DNA of 64,000 bases, taken from positions 97,648,202 to 97,712,201 of the forward strand of contig JAVIAB010000124.1 of assembly GCA_032433765.1 (NCBI GenBank). The letters run 5' to 3'. Source of the DNA: Megaustenia siamemsis. Lineage: Eukaryota > Mollusca > Gastropoda > Stylommatophora > Ariophantidae. Below are positions 1 through 11,078 of this stretch, piece after piece; positions within the stretch are counted from its first letter, which is position 1; each line of letters opens with the position of its first letter. The translations under genes were made by a program, and so were the position numbers. Under the pieces are notes generated by a model. It had not been told where the DNA came from, made no database searches, and saw nothing but the letters and a program-made list of their open reading frames with translations.

Positions 1-1381
1 TGTTTTCAGAAAAGTCTTGAGCGCCATATTGCGTCAAAACGGAACTAAAATTGCATATGAGGCTGAAACAAACAGCTGTGTGGAAATAAAGACTGAAAAA
101 ATAGTGAAAATCTGAGGCATTCATTCACCTGAACGTCCTAAATCCACACTCCAATAAAGAGTCTGACTTTGACTTTGTAAGGCCTGGACGTCTTAATTGT
201 ACACCTTCCATCGCAAGTACAGCATCTCACGGTACTCTGCTTTGATATCCATGAGGTCTCGGACGCTCTCTAATTATGTTTTGATATGCTGTCACCTTAG
301 AATGGTTCACGTGAATACAACGGGGCGCGGGAAAATGTCCCTGTGGTGTACTCAAAAGAGAAACAAGAGAGAGAATTGAGGTGTGGGAGAATGTTCCCTC
401 CCTTGTTTCACTATCACGGCTGAGTGGGACAAATACTCGATGAATGATAACATCGCGGGTATCTGCCAGAGGTGATATATTTAATATTCATTCGCTTTTT
501 TAAATCATAGTTATCATCATCGTATCTAACACTTCATTGCTGTTATCTGTCAGATTCGGCCACCCGATGTCTATCGCTAGAATTGTACGCTATTCAAATT
601 ACTGCGCCCAGCAGCATTGTAATCAGCGCCTTTGTCGCTAACCACATTACGTGAGAACCGTTACCGTATCGTTATTTTCATAACGACCACTGTAATCATA
701 ACACGCCAATGTTGTTTACACAACCACCAATTGTTAAAATAATGGCTTACACTTTATAACAGTTAACATTAATATCAACACAGTCATTATCACATTATTA
801 CAACATTCATCAATTCTTTCATCACATTTATTTGCGACATATGCTTACGTTCGCCCGATGACTAAAGTATTCTAGAGTATTCGTAGACTGTAGACTTCCT
901 CTTCGTCATCCGCCCTTAAAAGGACGTTAAGTGGACGTTTCTGCGTTGTGTTGTAGTTTGCAGTGTAACACTGTGCTATTTGCGCCTTTCGGACCAACTC
1001 ATCCGTCTTCAGCACTGCGTTTTTGAGTACCGGGTTGTCTTCTCTCTTCGATCCCTGCTCGCTTGGCCAGACTAGACAGGTTAGTCTGTTACTGGAGGCA
1101 CCACGGAGAGATGGAGCAGCGTCTGGATAGTTTTAGTTCACCGATCCTGGCGCAAGCCATCAGCTATGAGTCGCTGACAGCTTCCAGCTCTGGTGCTGGG
1201 AGGCGCGCCTTCGCCTCCATTTGTGACATATTATAAAGGGAATAAATAATGGCAGAGTCATCTTCATTATCCTAATTTTTGGCTGGAAAAGGTCTTTCTC
1301 GGGTGCTGGATTGATTAGAAAATTGGTCTGAGAGTTTAATTTAACAAAATAAAATCAATTTACATTGTCTATTGTAAGCGA
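1..1381. other. Anonymous sequence, no gene seen
   Basis: No open frame of convincing length, no recognised domain and no tandem array. A 60-codon frame at 197-379 has no recognisable motif and I treat it as chance. The region is mixed-composition, unique-looking DNA on the left flank of a degraded LINE. Confidence 0.5.
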
Positions 1382-2329
1382 ATGTGTACCACTTTAAGAT
1401 CTAAATTAACTAGGATCTGTAGTTCATTAACTAATATTATAGAGGTCTACAGCGTGGTAAAAGATCACACTGGACAAAACAAAGTATTTCCAGGGAAAAA
1501 CCAGAAGGGAACTGGTTTAATTATGTCGGGTTGTTGTAAAGTTTTCAGTATGCAGAAGTATCATCAAATAAAACAGGGTGTTAGGCAAGGTTGTGTGCTG
1601 TCATCAAATTTGTTTAATATGTATAGTGAGATTATTTTAAGATCAATAAGGGACATGTCTGAAATAACAATCAAAGGTCATAATATAAATAATCTAAGGT
1701 ATGCTAATGATACAGTCTAAGAATGAAAATAAGTTACAAGAAATGTTAGACATTATAGTGAAGGAAAGAAAAAATAAAGGACTCAGCCTTAATAGCAAAA
1801 AGACAGAAGTAATGGTAACTACAAAGAAAAAACATCATCGCAGTGCACAATAAAGACAAGTGGAACAATATTAAAACAGGTATATGAATTTAAATATTTG
1901 GGAACATTGTTAACCTCAGATGGTAGATGTACAACAGAGGTGAGATGCAGAATAACTCAAGCAAAAGCAGCATTCCAAAAAATGAGCAAGATACTATGCA
2001 ATCCATTTTCGATAATAGAAACAAAAAAAAAAGAGTTCTTAAATGTTATGTAGAGATAACATTTCTACATAATGTAGAACGTTATGTTCTAACGTAACAT
2101 AGAACATAGAATTAAGCTTGGCTTAACATATGAATGTGAATCATAGACATTAGGAAAACAGGCAAGAAAACCACTAAAGGCAGTATAAATGTGGTTTTAC
2201 GGAAGAATGTTGAGAATACCACGGACAAATAAGAAGAGAAAACGTTATACAGAGACCAAGTAAAAAGAGGACTAATATCCAATATTAGGAAGAAACAATA
2301 ATAATTGTATGGCATGTAATGAGAAGGGA
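1382..2329 (+). pseudogene. RTE-like LINE (A1), reverse transcriptase part, broken
   Basis: This is the left part of an A1 LINE copy whose right part resumes at 2937. The frame at 1382-1720 carries the RT block IKQGVRQGCVLS and then the catalytic box, which reads YANDTV where intact relatives in this window read YADDTV. The first catalytic Asp is therefore Asn. Directly after it the frame is lost. The protein similarity continues in other frames (ENKLQEMLDIIVKE, GLSLNSKKTEVMV, YLGTLLTSDGRCTTEVRCR). In an intact element this protein would nick target DNA and copy element RNA into it. This copy cannot. The 5' part (endonuclease) is missing or unrecognisable. Confidence 0.85.
2317..2329. repeat. 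Target-site duplication, left copy
   Basis: TAATGAGAAGGGA at 2317-2329 is repeated exactly at 2937-2949 and brackets a foreign LINE segment. The sequence before the left copy and after the right copy rejoin into one continuous A1 reading. This identifies the pair as the duplication made by the nested insertion. Confidence 0.85.
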
Positions 2330-2936
2330 TAAATACCTCTACTAGACGTATGATCTTACATATATCAGGGTAGTAATATAGATATAGAGGGAGGAACAGA
2401 AAATAATACCAAAATAAGGATATCAAAAGCAAGAGGAGCTTTCGTTGCACTGGGAAACATGGAAGTCCAAAGAAATGAGGTTAAACTCCAATATTAAGTC
2501 AATCCTATTATATGGCTGTGAAACATAGAGAACAACAAAAATGACAATCATGAAGATACAGACTTTCATTAATGGATGCTTACGCAGAATAAAAGGATGG
2601 AAATGGTAGGACGAAACCACTGACATAGAATTATGGAAATGTACCAGTCAGATACCAGTGGATAAAGAGATACAGCGAAGACGATGGCGCTGGATAGGAC
2701 ACACACTGCGGAAGCCAACTGAGAGTATTACACAACAGGCCCATTTTTGGAATCCCCAGGAGAAAAAACAAAGAGGAAAACCAACGAATTCATGGAGAAG
2801 ACAGGCAGAAACAGAGATGAAGATGATGAGGAAGACATGAAATGATCTTAAAAGAATGGCAAGAAACAGAACGACTTGGAAAGTGTTTGTTGAAGACTTA
2901 TGCTCCACAGGGAGCTGAAAGGTAGAAGAAGAAGAA
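2330..2936 (+). mobile_element. LINE family C 3' fragment nested in A1
   Basis: A 607-bp, 5'-truncated LINE fragment lies between perfect 13-bp duplications. The frame at 2658-2840 encodes the C-terminal tail of an RT protein: RRRWRWIGHTLRK, then a WNPQEKKQRGKP stretch. This resembles the basic C-terminal region common at the end of APE-type LINE proteins. Upstream pieces (about 2400-2650) read like RT thumb sequence but are riddled with stops. The 3' end is a short GAA repeat just before the duplication, a normal LINE tail. It is in the same orientation as the A1 host copy. Confidence 0.8.
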
Positions 2937-3155
2937 TAATGAGAAGGGAACAGCCATAACATATTGTGATAGCTGGGAAAATTGAGTACGAAGAGATAGA
3001 GAGAAGCAAAGTGAAAAGATACTAGACAGCTTAATTAAGAGAATGTCTCGGCAGAAGGTGAACAACAGAAGTGATAAATAACTGTCGAGATCGAAAGTTG
3101 TTGAGAGACATGATCACCTATGCCAGCAGACACAGTACTTGATGATGATGATCAT
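2937..3155 (+). pseudogene. RTE-like LINE (A1), 3' end
   Basis: This is the continuation of the A1 copy interrupted at 2329. It encodes the C-terminal end (GKIE, then LREC LGRR, then INNCRDRKL and MITYASR) with several disabling changes. It ends in the family's characteristic tail TGATGATGATGAT at about 3141-3153. The first 13 bases are the right copy of the target-site duplication. Confidence 0.85.
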
Positions 3156-3423
3156 AGTCAGTTTACTTGCCGGTTATAGAGCGATGTTCTCATCACAGCC
3201 CGCCTGTTTAACTAGAAGAGTGACACGCTAAAAAAGTACAAATTAAATGATTATGATTATATTGGGATGCACGTGGGACATATTATGTGTGGTAATGCAA
3301 TTCCTGCTCAATTGTCCTTCTATGGAGGACAGACCCATGATCTAGAGAGCACGCGCTTGTCTACAGATAAGCTCTGATCAGTAACATTCGCTTTTAGAGA
3401 AGCAGACGGCAGATAATTAAAAC
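3156..3423. other. Anonymous spacer
   Basis: No gene or repeat recognised. Confidence 0.4.
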
Positions 3424-3625
3424 AGGTTCCTCTTCTTCTACCTTTTATCTCCCTGTAGTGCATAGGTCTTCAACAAACTCTTTTCAAGCCGTTCTGTTTC
3501 TTGTCATTCTTTTAGGATCATTCCATGTCTTCCCAATAATCTTCATCTCTGCTTCCATCTATCTTCTCCAAGAATATTTTGTTTTTCTTCTTTGTCTTTT
3601 TCCTTGGGGATTCCAAAAAAAGGGA
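3424..3625 (-). mobile_element. LINE family C 3' end, reverse orientation
   Basis: The reverse complement matches the end of the family C element at about 2740-2930. It has the same GAA-type tail (seen here as CTTCTTCTACC at 3433-3443), the same GGAGATA-like tail text, and the same coding stretch ending at the GGGATTCC/GGAATCCCC block. It is a second, 5'-truncated copy about 500 bp from the nested one, pointing the other way. No clear target-site duplication was found. Confidence 0.7.
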
Positions 3626-4063
3626 CTGAGAGGAAAATCATGGATGCTGTTATTATTGTTAAACTGTTGTGTTGACTATTCAACATTGATCCTGGGATGA
3701 ATGATGCATGTGCCTGGGCATCATGGTTCAGTACTACCTTTTCTGTAATGATCACATTAGTCTGAGAGTGCATGTAGCATAACTCGGTTATGTTGATGCA
3801 GAGGTTATGCCCTTGTCTCTGAGAATTCGAATGACAATGCCGATCTGATCTACGTTAATGTTTTTGTGGTGCAGCATGAACGTGTGCTTGGACATCATCG
3901 GTACATTCCAATGACAGTGCTTGGGCATCCTCGGCACATTCCAATGACAGTGCTTGGGCATCCTTGGCACATTCTATTGACAGTTCTTTGAAGATTGTGA
4001 AATCTACGTGATGGCGAGCGGAAGTATCAAGCTGGAGATGTCGTCACTGGTTAGATTCAACAT
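3626..4063. other. Anonymous sequence with a short 33-bp tandem repeat
   Basis: No gene recognised. Around 3903-3985 a 33-bp unit containing TTCCAATGACAGTGCTTGG occurs about two and a half times. A more diverged relative lies just upstream. Confidence 0.45.
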
Positions 4064-4497
4064 TACACTCATGTCTGCTATAAATCACAAGGTTACACTC
4101 ATGTCTGCTATAAATCACAAGGTTACACTAATGTCTGCTATAAATCACAAGGTTACACTCATGTCTGCTATAAATCACAAAGTTTCACTCATGTCTGCTA
4201 TAAATCACAAGGTTACACTCATGTCTGCTATAAATCACAAGGTTTCACTCATGTCTGCTATAAATCACAAGGTTTCAGTCATGTCTGCTATAAATCACAA
4301 GGTTACACTCATGTCTGCTATAAATCACAAGGTTACACTCATGTCTGCTATAAATCACAAGGTTACACTCATGTCTGCTATAAATCACAAGGTTACACTC
4401 ATGTCTGCTATAAATCACAAAATTACACTCATGTCTGCTATAAATCACAAGGTTACACTCATGTCTGCTATAAATCACAAGGTTACACTCATGTCTA
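4064..4497. repeat. 30-bp minisatellite, about 14 copies
   Basis: The unit is 30 bp and contains ATGTCTGCTATAAATCACAA. Copies are nearly identical, with sporadic single-base changes (for example TTACAC versus TTTCAC). Because 30 is a multiple of three, both strands stay open (183 codons plus, 80 codons minus). These are repeat-driven frames and not evidence of a gene. Confidence 0.95.
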
Positions 4498-4998
4498 TAA
4501 GAGTTCCAAGATTGCATGCATGTCTGTTACATTCACGAACTTGCACTGATATCAGTTAGAACCATGAAATTACATTAATTTATGTCTGTTAGTGTCACGA
4601 GATTACACTTATATCTGTTAGAGTCACGAGATTACACTCATGTCTGTTAGAGTCACGAGATTACTCTCATGCTTGTTAGAGTCACGAGATTACACTTATG
4701 TTTGTTAGAGTCAAGAGCTTACACTTATGTCTGCTAGAGTCACGAGCTTACACTTATGTCTGCTAGAGTCACGAGCTTACACTTATGTCTGCTAGAGTCA
4801 CGAGCTTACACTTATGTCTGCTAGAGTCACGAGCTTACACTTATGTCTGCTAGAGTCACGAGCTTACACTTATGTCTGCTAGAGTCACGAGCTTACACTT
4901 ATGTCTGCTAGAGTCACGAGCTTACACTTATGTCTGCTAGAGTCACGAGCTTACACTTATGTCTGCTAGAGTCACGAGCTTACACTTATGTCTGTTAG
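4498..4998. repeat. 29-bp minisatellite related to the preceding array
   Basis: The unit is 29 bp and contains CTTATGTCTGCTAGAGTCAC. It is highly regular at 4700-4998, with degenerate forms at 4540-4700. It shares the ATGTCTGCTA core and the CAC..G block with the 30-bp array immediately upstream, so both arrays derive from one ancestral unit that diverged by a 1-bp length change and several substitutions. Confidence 0.93.
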
Positions 4999-5002
4999 AT
5001 TA

Positions 5003-5261
5003 CATTAGAAAGCGTCGCTGGAAGTACCTTGGCCACGTGTTCAAAATGAAGTGAAGATGGCTACCTCCCCAGGTCCTCATATGGAGACCATAAGTTAAAA
5101 GAAAACGATTGAAGAACAAAGGAGACCCTACGTTGAACCATCATCAAAGAAAGTGCAGCTATGGGTCTCAGAAACAACAAAGAACTAAAACAGGTTTCGG
5201 CTGACCGTCAGACGTGGACAATTATGACTTCTGCCCTATGCGCCATATTCGCCCCAAAAGG
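5003..5261 (+). mobile_element. LINE family G 3' end
   Basis: The translation reads IRKRRWKYLGHV, then KRKRLKNKGDPTLN, then about VSADRQTW. This is the basic C-terminal tail typical of APE-type LINE proteins (arginine-rich block, GH motif, then a Trp-containing end). At least two stops or frame changes break it. It is followed by an (AATC)n tract that probably is its 3' tail. Confidence 0.7.
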
Positions 5262-5312
5262 ATAATCAATCAATCAATCAATCAGTCAATCAGTCAATCA
5301 ATCAATCAATCA
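5262..5312. repeat. (AATC)n microsatellite
   Basis: About 12 copies of the tetranucleotide AATC, with a few AGTC variants. It directly abuts the end of LINE family G and is probably its 3' tail. Confidence 0.9.
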
Positions 5313-5379
5313 ATATCACGTGCTCTATATACTTTGAGACATGAAGGGAATCATTGCTGACTATTCATACAATTTTCCT

Positions 5380-5760
5380 AAAAAGAAAAAAAATAATATA
5401 ATGATAAAAGAATGAAATTATAAAAGAAGGAAATAGCAAAAGTGTGAAATTACTTTTTTTTTAATTTCTTGAAAAATAAAAGAATGAAATAACTACTTTA
5501 TTTATTTTATTCAAAAATAAGAATGAAATGATTTTTATTTCATTTTCTTGAAAAATAAAAGAATGAAATAACTACTTTCTTTATTTTGTTTCAAAAATGA
5601 AATGAATGAAATTAATGTTCTTTTCATTTGTTCAGAAGCAAAAGAATCAACGGACTTTTCTTTTCATTTTTTTTCTAAAACTAAAGGAATGAAACTGGGA
5701 ATGATGATAATTCAAAAATAAAAAAAATTAAAAAGAGTGAAACCAGCACAACTACAAAAG
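5380..5760. repeat. AT-rich degenerate tandem region
   Basis: The block AAAATAAAAGAATGAAAT recurs irregularly, alternating with T-rich TTTATTTTATT segments. It is a decayed minisatellite without a strict period. Confidence 0.55.
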
Positions 5761-6146
5761 GTTTATGATGCTGTCCTGCCACCAGGGCAAATAATGAGAT
5801 AGTAGATATTTTAATGTCACAATGTCATGCAATTTTATCTGGTCATTTGCGTCACTGAGGAGTTTGAATCCAACAGCCTATGTTTCAACCTATCAAATCA
5901 ACACTGAGGAAAGAGCAGACAACCACACCGTTATTAGCAGAATTGTGTCCATGCCTCTCCCGTTACGTCGTGTTGGATTCTCATTAGTTTCTATCCAACC
6001 CCCCCCCCCCCCCCCCCGTGTCTCATCATCAACAATTTGACAACCTTGAACATCCTACGAAAACTGCCATCGAACCTAATGGTTCTCAAGCTACATTTAG
6101 CGAGCACCTGAAGTCCGGCAGACTATTTATTTATTGCCTTCTTTCA

Positions 6147-6192
<46 letters not shown>

Positions 6193-6402
6193 ACTTTCTC
6201 TTGTGTCCGTTATGGTGCCAAGGGAGATACACAGTTCTGGTTCTAACCCTTCTGACGGGTTTAATCATAGCTAATTGATGTTGTTTAGCTTTTCTTTGAT
6301 ATTTCCTGTTCATCATACTCTGGTTCTGCCTCCTGCTACTCTTCTTTCTCCTCTTTTTTTATTTTTTATTCTTTTTTTACTTTTTTTTCGTTCTCTATCT
6401 AT
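5761..6402. other. Anonymous sequence with homopolymer C and (TC)n tracts
   Basis: No gene recognised. There is a run of about 19 C at 5999-6017, a (TC)n tract at about 6149-6191, and T-rich sequence to 6390. The short frames here are carried by these tracts. Confidence 0.5.
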
Positions 6403-6716
6403 CACCTCTGGCAAAATCCCTAGAAAGTAGCAACTGAATTTTGCGTGTTAATCCGTTTTTCCCTGGCAGCTGTGTGCACGGGGGTCCCTCGCCTCACAGG
6501 CAGATGACTTCGTCTTCAAAGATAGTTATTTTTTTCCTTCGATGAACAGTTAACGTTTCAAGCATAGCCTTGCTGCTAAGACCAGAGGTGGTTGCCGCTG
6601 AAAGAAATCACAAATAAAAATCCCAACTTGTGCAACTGGGACTTGAACTCACAACCTCTCTGTCTCGAGATCGGCGTCTTGCCTCGAGACCAGCCAATCC
6701 ACCTCTCCTCTTTTAA
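6403..6716 (-). mobile_element. tRNA-derived SINE (SINE-A), copy 1
   Basis: A roughly 310-bp element matches the copy at 11902-12219 over its whole length. On the minus strand it starts with a tRNA-like head. The internal B-box-like sequence is AGTTCAAGTCC (complement of 6639-6649), and an A-box-like region lies in the GGTCTCGAGGC part near 6680-6695. These boxes recruit RNA polymerase III. The body then runs leftward to about 6403. It is non-coding and would depend on a LINE for mobility. Confidence 0.8.
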
Positions 6717-7002
6717 TATGTGGTTTGTATAGTAAGGAATAGCATGGTAATCTTTCTAGACGAGCAAACCAATTTACTTGTGCCCGTATGTAACTTAGGA
6801 TTAATTCTAGGCCTACTTCTTCTCTTATAATGTCGTTTCTGATTCTGTCTGAGATGACTTCTCATCTCATTGGTGACAAGCTTTCTTTCATGGTTAGTGG
6901 TAAGTGACCCTGTTTTGCATTGGTAGTAAATAGTGCATATTGCGTAAATTGTTTTATTACTCCAATATTATTATATTACTATTATATTACTAATATATTA
7001 CC
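6717..7002. other. Anonymous spacer, AT-rich at its right end
   Basis: No gene recognised. ATATTACTA-type repeats occur at 6965-7002. Confidence 0.4.
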
Positions 7003-7200
7003 AGGCAACCGACGGCTTCCGAGTTCACCCAGCCTTTAATGGGTACCTGATTTTTTTCAGGGAAAGTGAAGCGGCACGGGCGTAATACCGACATCATTAC
7101 CCCAAAAATCATGTGCCGAAGGTCTATAAAATATATGATCACTAACACCACATTCCCTATACGCCACTTGGCGTGACGGGGGTACTTAACTACTTAACTT
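7003..7200 (+). mobile_element. SINE-B, 5'-truncated copy
   Basis: It matches the body of the complete SINE-B at 29715-29978 in opposite orientation. Shared blocks include GCGGCACGGGCGTAATACCG, the CATGTGCCGAAGGTCT block and a hairpin-like CGCCACTTGGCG near the 3' end. The tRNA-like head is missing. AT-rich repeats on both sides hide any target-site duplication. Confidence 0.8.
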
Positions 7201-7249
7201 ATATTACTAGGACTTTTATATTACTATTATATTATAAAATAAATATAAA

Positions 7250-7517
7250 AAGAGAGCTAATTTCCAATATTAGGAAGAAACAATTATAATTTTTTTGGCC
7301 ATGTAATGAAAAGAGAACAACTGGAATATATTGTAACAACTGGGAAAATTGAGGGACGAAGAGATAGAGGAAAGCAAAGAGAAAAAAATACAAGACAGCT
7401 TAAGAGAATGGCTTGGCAGAAGATCAACAACAGAAATGATAAATATCTGTCGAGATCGAAAATTGTGTAGAGACACGATCACCTACGCCAGCAGTCCCGG
7501 TACTTGATGATGATGAT
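7250..7517 (+). pseudogene. RTE-like LINE (A1) 3' fragment
   Basis: A 5'-truncated A1 copy begins in the KRELISNIRKKQ-coding region. It runs through the FGHVMKREQLEYIVTT-like segment to the tail TGATGATGATAT. There are a few frameshifts and a stop. Length loss at the 5' end is the usual outcome of incomplete reverse transcription. Confidence 0.85.
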
Positions 7518-7635
7518 ATTATACAACTTTAAAAAAAAATTAATGGCATAATTGTAATATAATAATATAATAGCAATATAAAAGTTGAAGATATTTAACA
7601 TGTGTATACTGACACAATCACCATTATGCGCGTGA

Positions 7636-8234
7636 AAATAAACAGGACAAATCTGAAACAAGTGCAACGCCTCAAATCCCAGGGCACAATAATAACATCA
7701 GACTGAAGATGCGCCACAGAAATAAAAAGCAAAATAGTCAAGGCAAAATAACATTTAAAAAAATGTAGAACGTCTTACGCAACAAATCTATGTCTTGTTG
7801 AGAACGAGAAATCATGCTATATAGAGTTAATTCTAACTTACGGAAGCGAATCATGGACAGTAGACAAACAAATTAAAAGAGGCCACAGAGATGGGATTTC
7901 TCAGAAGAATGTTGAAAGTTCCCTGGACAGCTACAAAGACTAATGAGGACATTCTCAAAGAGACCAACACAAAAAGGGAGCTCCTTAAAAACATCAGAAA
8001 GAAACAATCAACATTTTTTGGGCACATCATGAGAAGAGGAAAATTGGAATAGTTGGTTACAACTGGCAAAATACATGGAAAAAAAGATCGCGGACGACAA
8101 AGAGAGAAGATACAAGATAGCTTATTATCATGGCATGGAAAACAGTCAACAACAGAATTGATACGATGCACTGTGGATAGAACGCTGTGGAAGGACATGA
8201 TCGCTTACGCCAATCGGTATGGCACATGATGATG
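7636..8234 (+). pseudogene. RTE-like LINE (A2) 3' fragment
   Basis: This matches the A2 frame at 25564-26535 from the TNLKQVQRFKYLGT-coding region to the end. Recognisable parts are YGSESWTVDKQ, FLRRMLKVPW, HIMRRGKLE and RCTVDR followed by the tail ATGATGATGAT. Frameshifts and stops break the frame. A2 differs from A1 by about a third of residues but shares architecture and tail. Confidence 0.85.
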
Positions 8235-8252
8235 ATACTGTAAGAAATGTAT

Positions 8253-8340
8253 ACTTAAAGCTTAGAAATTAGATTAAAGCTTAGAAATTAGATTAAAGCT
8301 TAGAAATTCGATTAAAGCTTAGACTTAAAGCTTAGAAAAT
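8253..8340. repeat. 19-bp tandem repeat, about 4.5 copies
   Basis: The unit contains TTAAAGCTTAGAAATTAGA and lies just after the tail of the preceding A2 copy. Confidence 0.85.
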
Positions 8341-10229
8341 ATTGAGTACTGTTTCTAGTATTACAAAAATAAAATAAAACAAACATTTGAACAAATAAAT
8401 TAACTAAACATTTGTATAGGGCGAAATGTAATTCCTACGTATTATGTGCGATTATTAAATACTCTTATACTAAATATTCAACTTATCTTCAAAGACTTAA
8501 ATAGTGTGCGCTGAAATACCTGTAGTCTGGATTGTGTTCTTTAGTACAAAAGATTGGGGACACCTTGTCGAACCGTTGAAGCTAAACGCTGCACATATTA
8601 TTAACATATCAGATAACAACGTAATCTGTGTCTTTCTTTATTCTCATCAATGCTGTCTCCCTCTGCGTGTCTTATTCCTCACTTAATCTTCTTTCTCTGT
8701 CTGTGTCTCTCCTCTCTTCCCTTATCTTTTTTTGGGGCCTAGTTATTTTCATATTTATTTATCTTGTCTGTTCAATTTGTAACGGGCACAACACGAAGCA
8801 TAAACTCATTTATCCATACATGCAAATAACCAAATAACAAGACAGTGTATTCTCTATGGTCCGTCTCTCCGCATCGCCCTGTCTACTTTGACGAGTATTG
8901 CTGGGGTCCGCCTCTTAAAACCATTTTTTTTACAAGACTCAATAGTTTACCTTCCAAACAAGCCCCGAGGGCTACCTGTCCATTCCCCCACACCACCCCA
9001 CCTTCCCCCTGCCCATCTCATTTAGAGCAAGGAAGTGCCCCTACTGCTTCATCTATTGTGTACTCAACCGACGAGCTAAGTACAATTCTTCTAAACTCTC
9101 TTGGTATCTATATTTTTCATTTTTAACAAGAGCTGCTTTCTTTGATGGTCATGAAGACGCCACTGTTTGCAAACTCCATTAGCGTGTACAAATTGCCGAG
9201 ACGTGAATTGAGATTTACAGCTATAGTTATCAATGTCATAGAAGATAACTCGCCTGCCCGGACAATTTCTATAGAAAAAAACCACGGTTGAGTTACACCC
9301 CTAAAAGAAAGAATTCTATGGAAAGAAAAACGAGTGAGGTGGGGGGGGGGGGGTGGCAGCTGGATCCCTTGTCGTACACATCTTAAGAGCGGAAAATAGC
9401 CCGAACAATTACCTTATCAAGCTGGAAAAGCTGAAAGCCAGAAGTTGGAACCTGTACTGAACATAATAACTGCGTTCATCGCGGTGTTCTGTAAAAAACG
9501 CCGTCCAATTTATTTAAATGAATATGTTTGCACATCTATTGCAAGGCACTACTTGAACGTTTCAGTTATATTCATGGGACTTTCTACACTTGTCTTGCAT
9601 GAGTTATCGTGGAGGTTATATAAAAAAACATATAATAGGATTGTTGATACACAGTTGTGCGGGGCTGCTCTTTCTTTGACTGGACTAACGATTTGTGCCG
9701 CTCCACCTTGACTTTGTGTTTAGTGATGTTTAATATTTGCTTGATTTATTTCACTTCTTTGCCAAGATGCTGCAGTTTTGCTCAACAATTGATGTATTGT
9801 TAATTGTACTTGATTTCTCTCCACGATTGTGTAACAAAAATAATGTTAACAATCTTGTTTCTGTAGAAAAAAAAGTAACCAAAACATTATTCATTTTTAT
9901 TGGATCTTGTCTTTCACTTTTGGCTTTAATAAGAGAAATTTAACTGAAATTATTACCTACAATGAGAGCAATTACACCTTTATTTGGAAACAAAAAAATG
10001 AAAATGTAATTATTTCTAGATGAAGGAATAACGCAAATATAATAATTTATTCCTATAGAGTTAGTTTAACAGTATTAAAGCCACAAGAATTATGCGTTCA
10101 TAACAGTTCGCAGCTATAAATTAATGCAATTATATTTACTCTTCACGTGAAAAGAAACGAAAGTTTATATGTCAATATGAAATGTCAATAAAATAGTTTC
10201 AGATATAAAGAAGGTCCTGTTATTTACGG
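8341..10229. other. Anonymous sequence, no gene supported
   Basis: Frames of 60-93 codons (for example 8845-9126, 9445-9711) show no domain, compositional bias or partner that would mark them as genes. A run of about 15 G lies at 9337-9352. The rest is mixed AT-rich sequence. Confidence 0.45.
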
Positions 10230-10510
10230 GGTTACAGGAGAGTGTATGCTAAACCATGCAGTTCTATGCAGAAAAATCAAAACACAACACAAGGACCCTT
10301 CCAGACATTTCGAGAACACCAGTCTCAAAGGCTGACCACAAATAGGATGATGGGCTGATGAAATCTTAGAAACGCTATGAAAGAAAACAGCAGGAGAAGC
10401 CAACAGGAGAATAAACTACCGAGAATTATAAGTCCAAGCGACGCTGAATGGAAAATAAGCAAAGAAAGAAGAAGGAGAAGGACAGTTCTATGCCACAATA
10501 TTTGGAGATA
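10230..10510 (+). mobile_element. LINE family C2 3' remnant (degraded)
   Basis: It shares blocks with 19620-19745 and 20225-20300: TCTCAAAGGCTGACCACAAA, AATCTTAGAAACGCTA and CAGGAGAAGCCAACAG. Family C2 reads as the C-terminal end of a LINE protein (a TDEI-like block followed by basic residues). Here it is badly broken, and the assignment rests on the match between the copies. Confidence 0.5.
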
Positions 10511-10529
10511 TTTTATCTTTCACATACAG

Positions 10530-10615
10530 CTATCTGTTACCACTCCCTCGAAAAGTTGTTCACCAGGGACGGATCTGAACCATCTGGTTAACAGACTAGA
10601 GCACTAATAGCGTGG
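10530..10615 (-). mobile_element. Possible tRNA-like SINE head
   Basis: On the minus strand a B-box-like GGTTCAGATCC (complement of 10569-10579) lies about 30 bases downstream of GTGGCCACGCTATTAG. This spacing would fit a degraded tRNA-derived promoter. There is no body matching SINE-A or SINE-B, so this is tentative. Confidence 0.3.
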
Positions 10616-10965
10616 CCACGAATACTTCGTCAAAACACAAGCGAATACATAATCCCGACTTCTGCCTTTAATACTGTTGTGGAAAATACAATTACTGTAA
10701 TGTAAACATGACAGATGTTCTAACAGCTGTTGTTCTGCATCCTGACGTTTATTTTTACAACTCTATTTATATTCGCAATTTTCAAGCTTCTGAGGCACTT
10801 GTAAACCACCCAATTCAGAGATTCCTAAAACACAAGGGCATCTGTAAACAGAGATAGAAAGTGGAAACAGGTGAGGGTTTCGTCTTTTTAAGCGAGTACA
10901 AGTGGTAGTGACCGTTGCCAGCCGTCACAGAAAAAAAAACAAAATAAAATGTTAGTTAGTGGTGG

Positions 10966-11005
<40 letters not shown>

Positions 11006-11068
11006 ATTAATAAAAAAAGATATATCTTTCCGCATTATCTAATTACTGGGGTCGGCGGAAAAAAGGGG
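10616..11068. other. Anonymous sequence with (GTT)n tract
   Basis: No gene recognised. A (GTT)n microsatellite lies at about 10963-11005. Confidence 0.5.
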
Positions 11069-11078
11069 AGAGTAATAT

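Noticed and set aside
4008..4559. 183-codon repeat protein
   Set aside because: It is a 30-bp minisatellite, also open on the opposite strand. No start context or conserved non-repeat domain.
6347..6714. TCTCCTCTTTT at 6347 and 6704 as a target duplication of SINE-A copy 1
   Set aside because: The sequence is low-complexity pyrimidine-rich and the left copy lies about 45 bp from the SINE end, so chance is likely.
9445..9943. Two frames (88 and 68 codons) with hydrophobic segments
   Set aside because: AT-rich DNA readily yields hydrophobic chance frames. No motif or conservation evidence could be seen.
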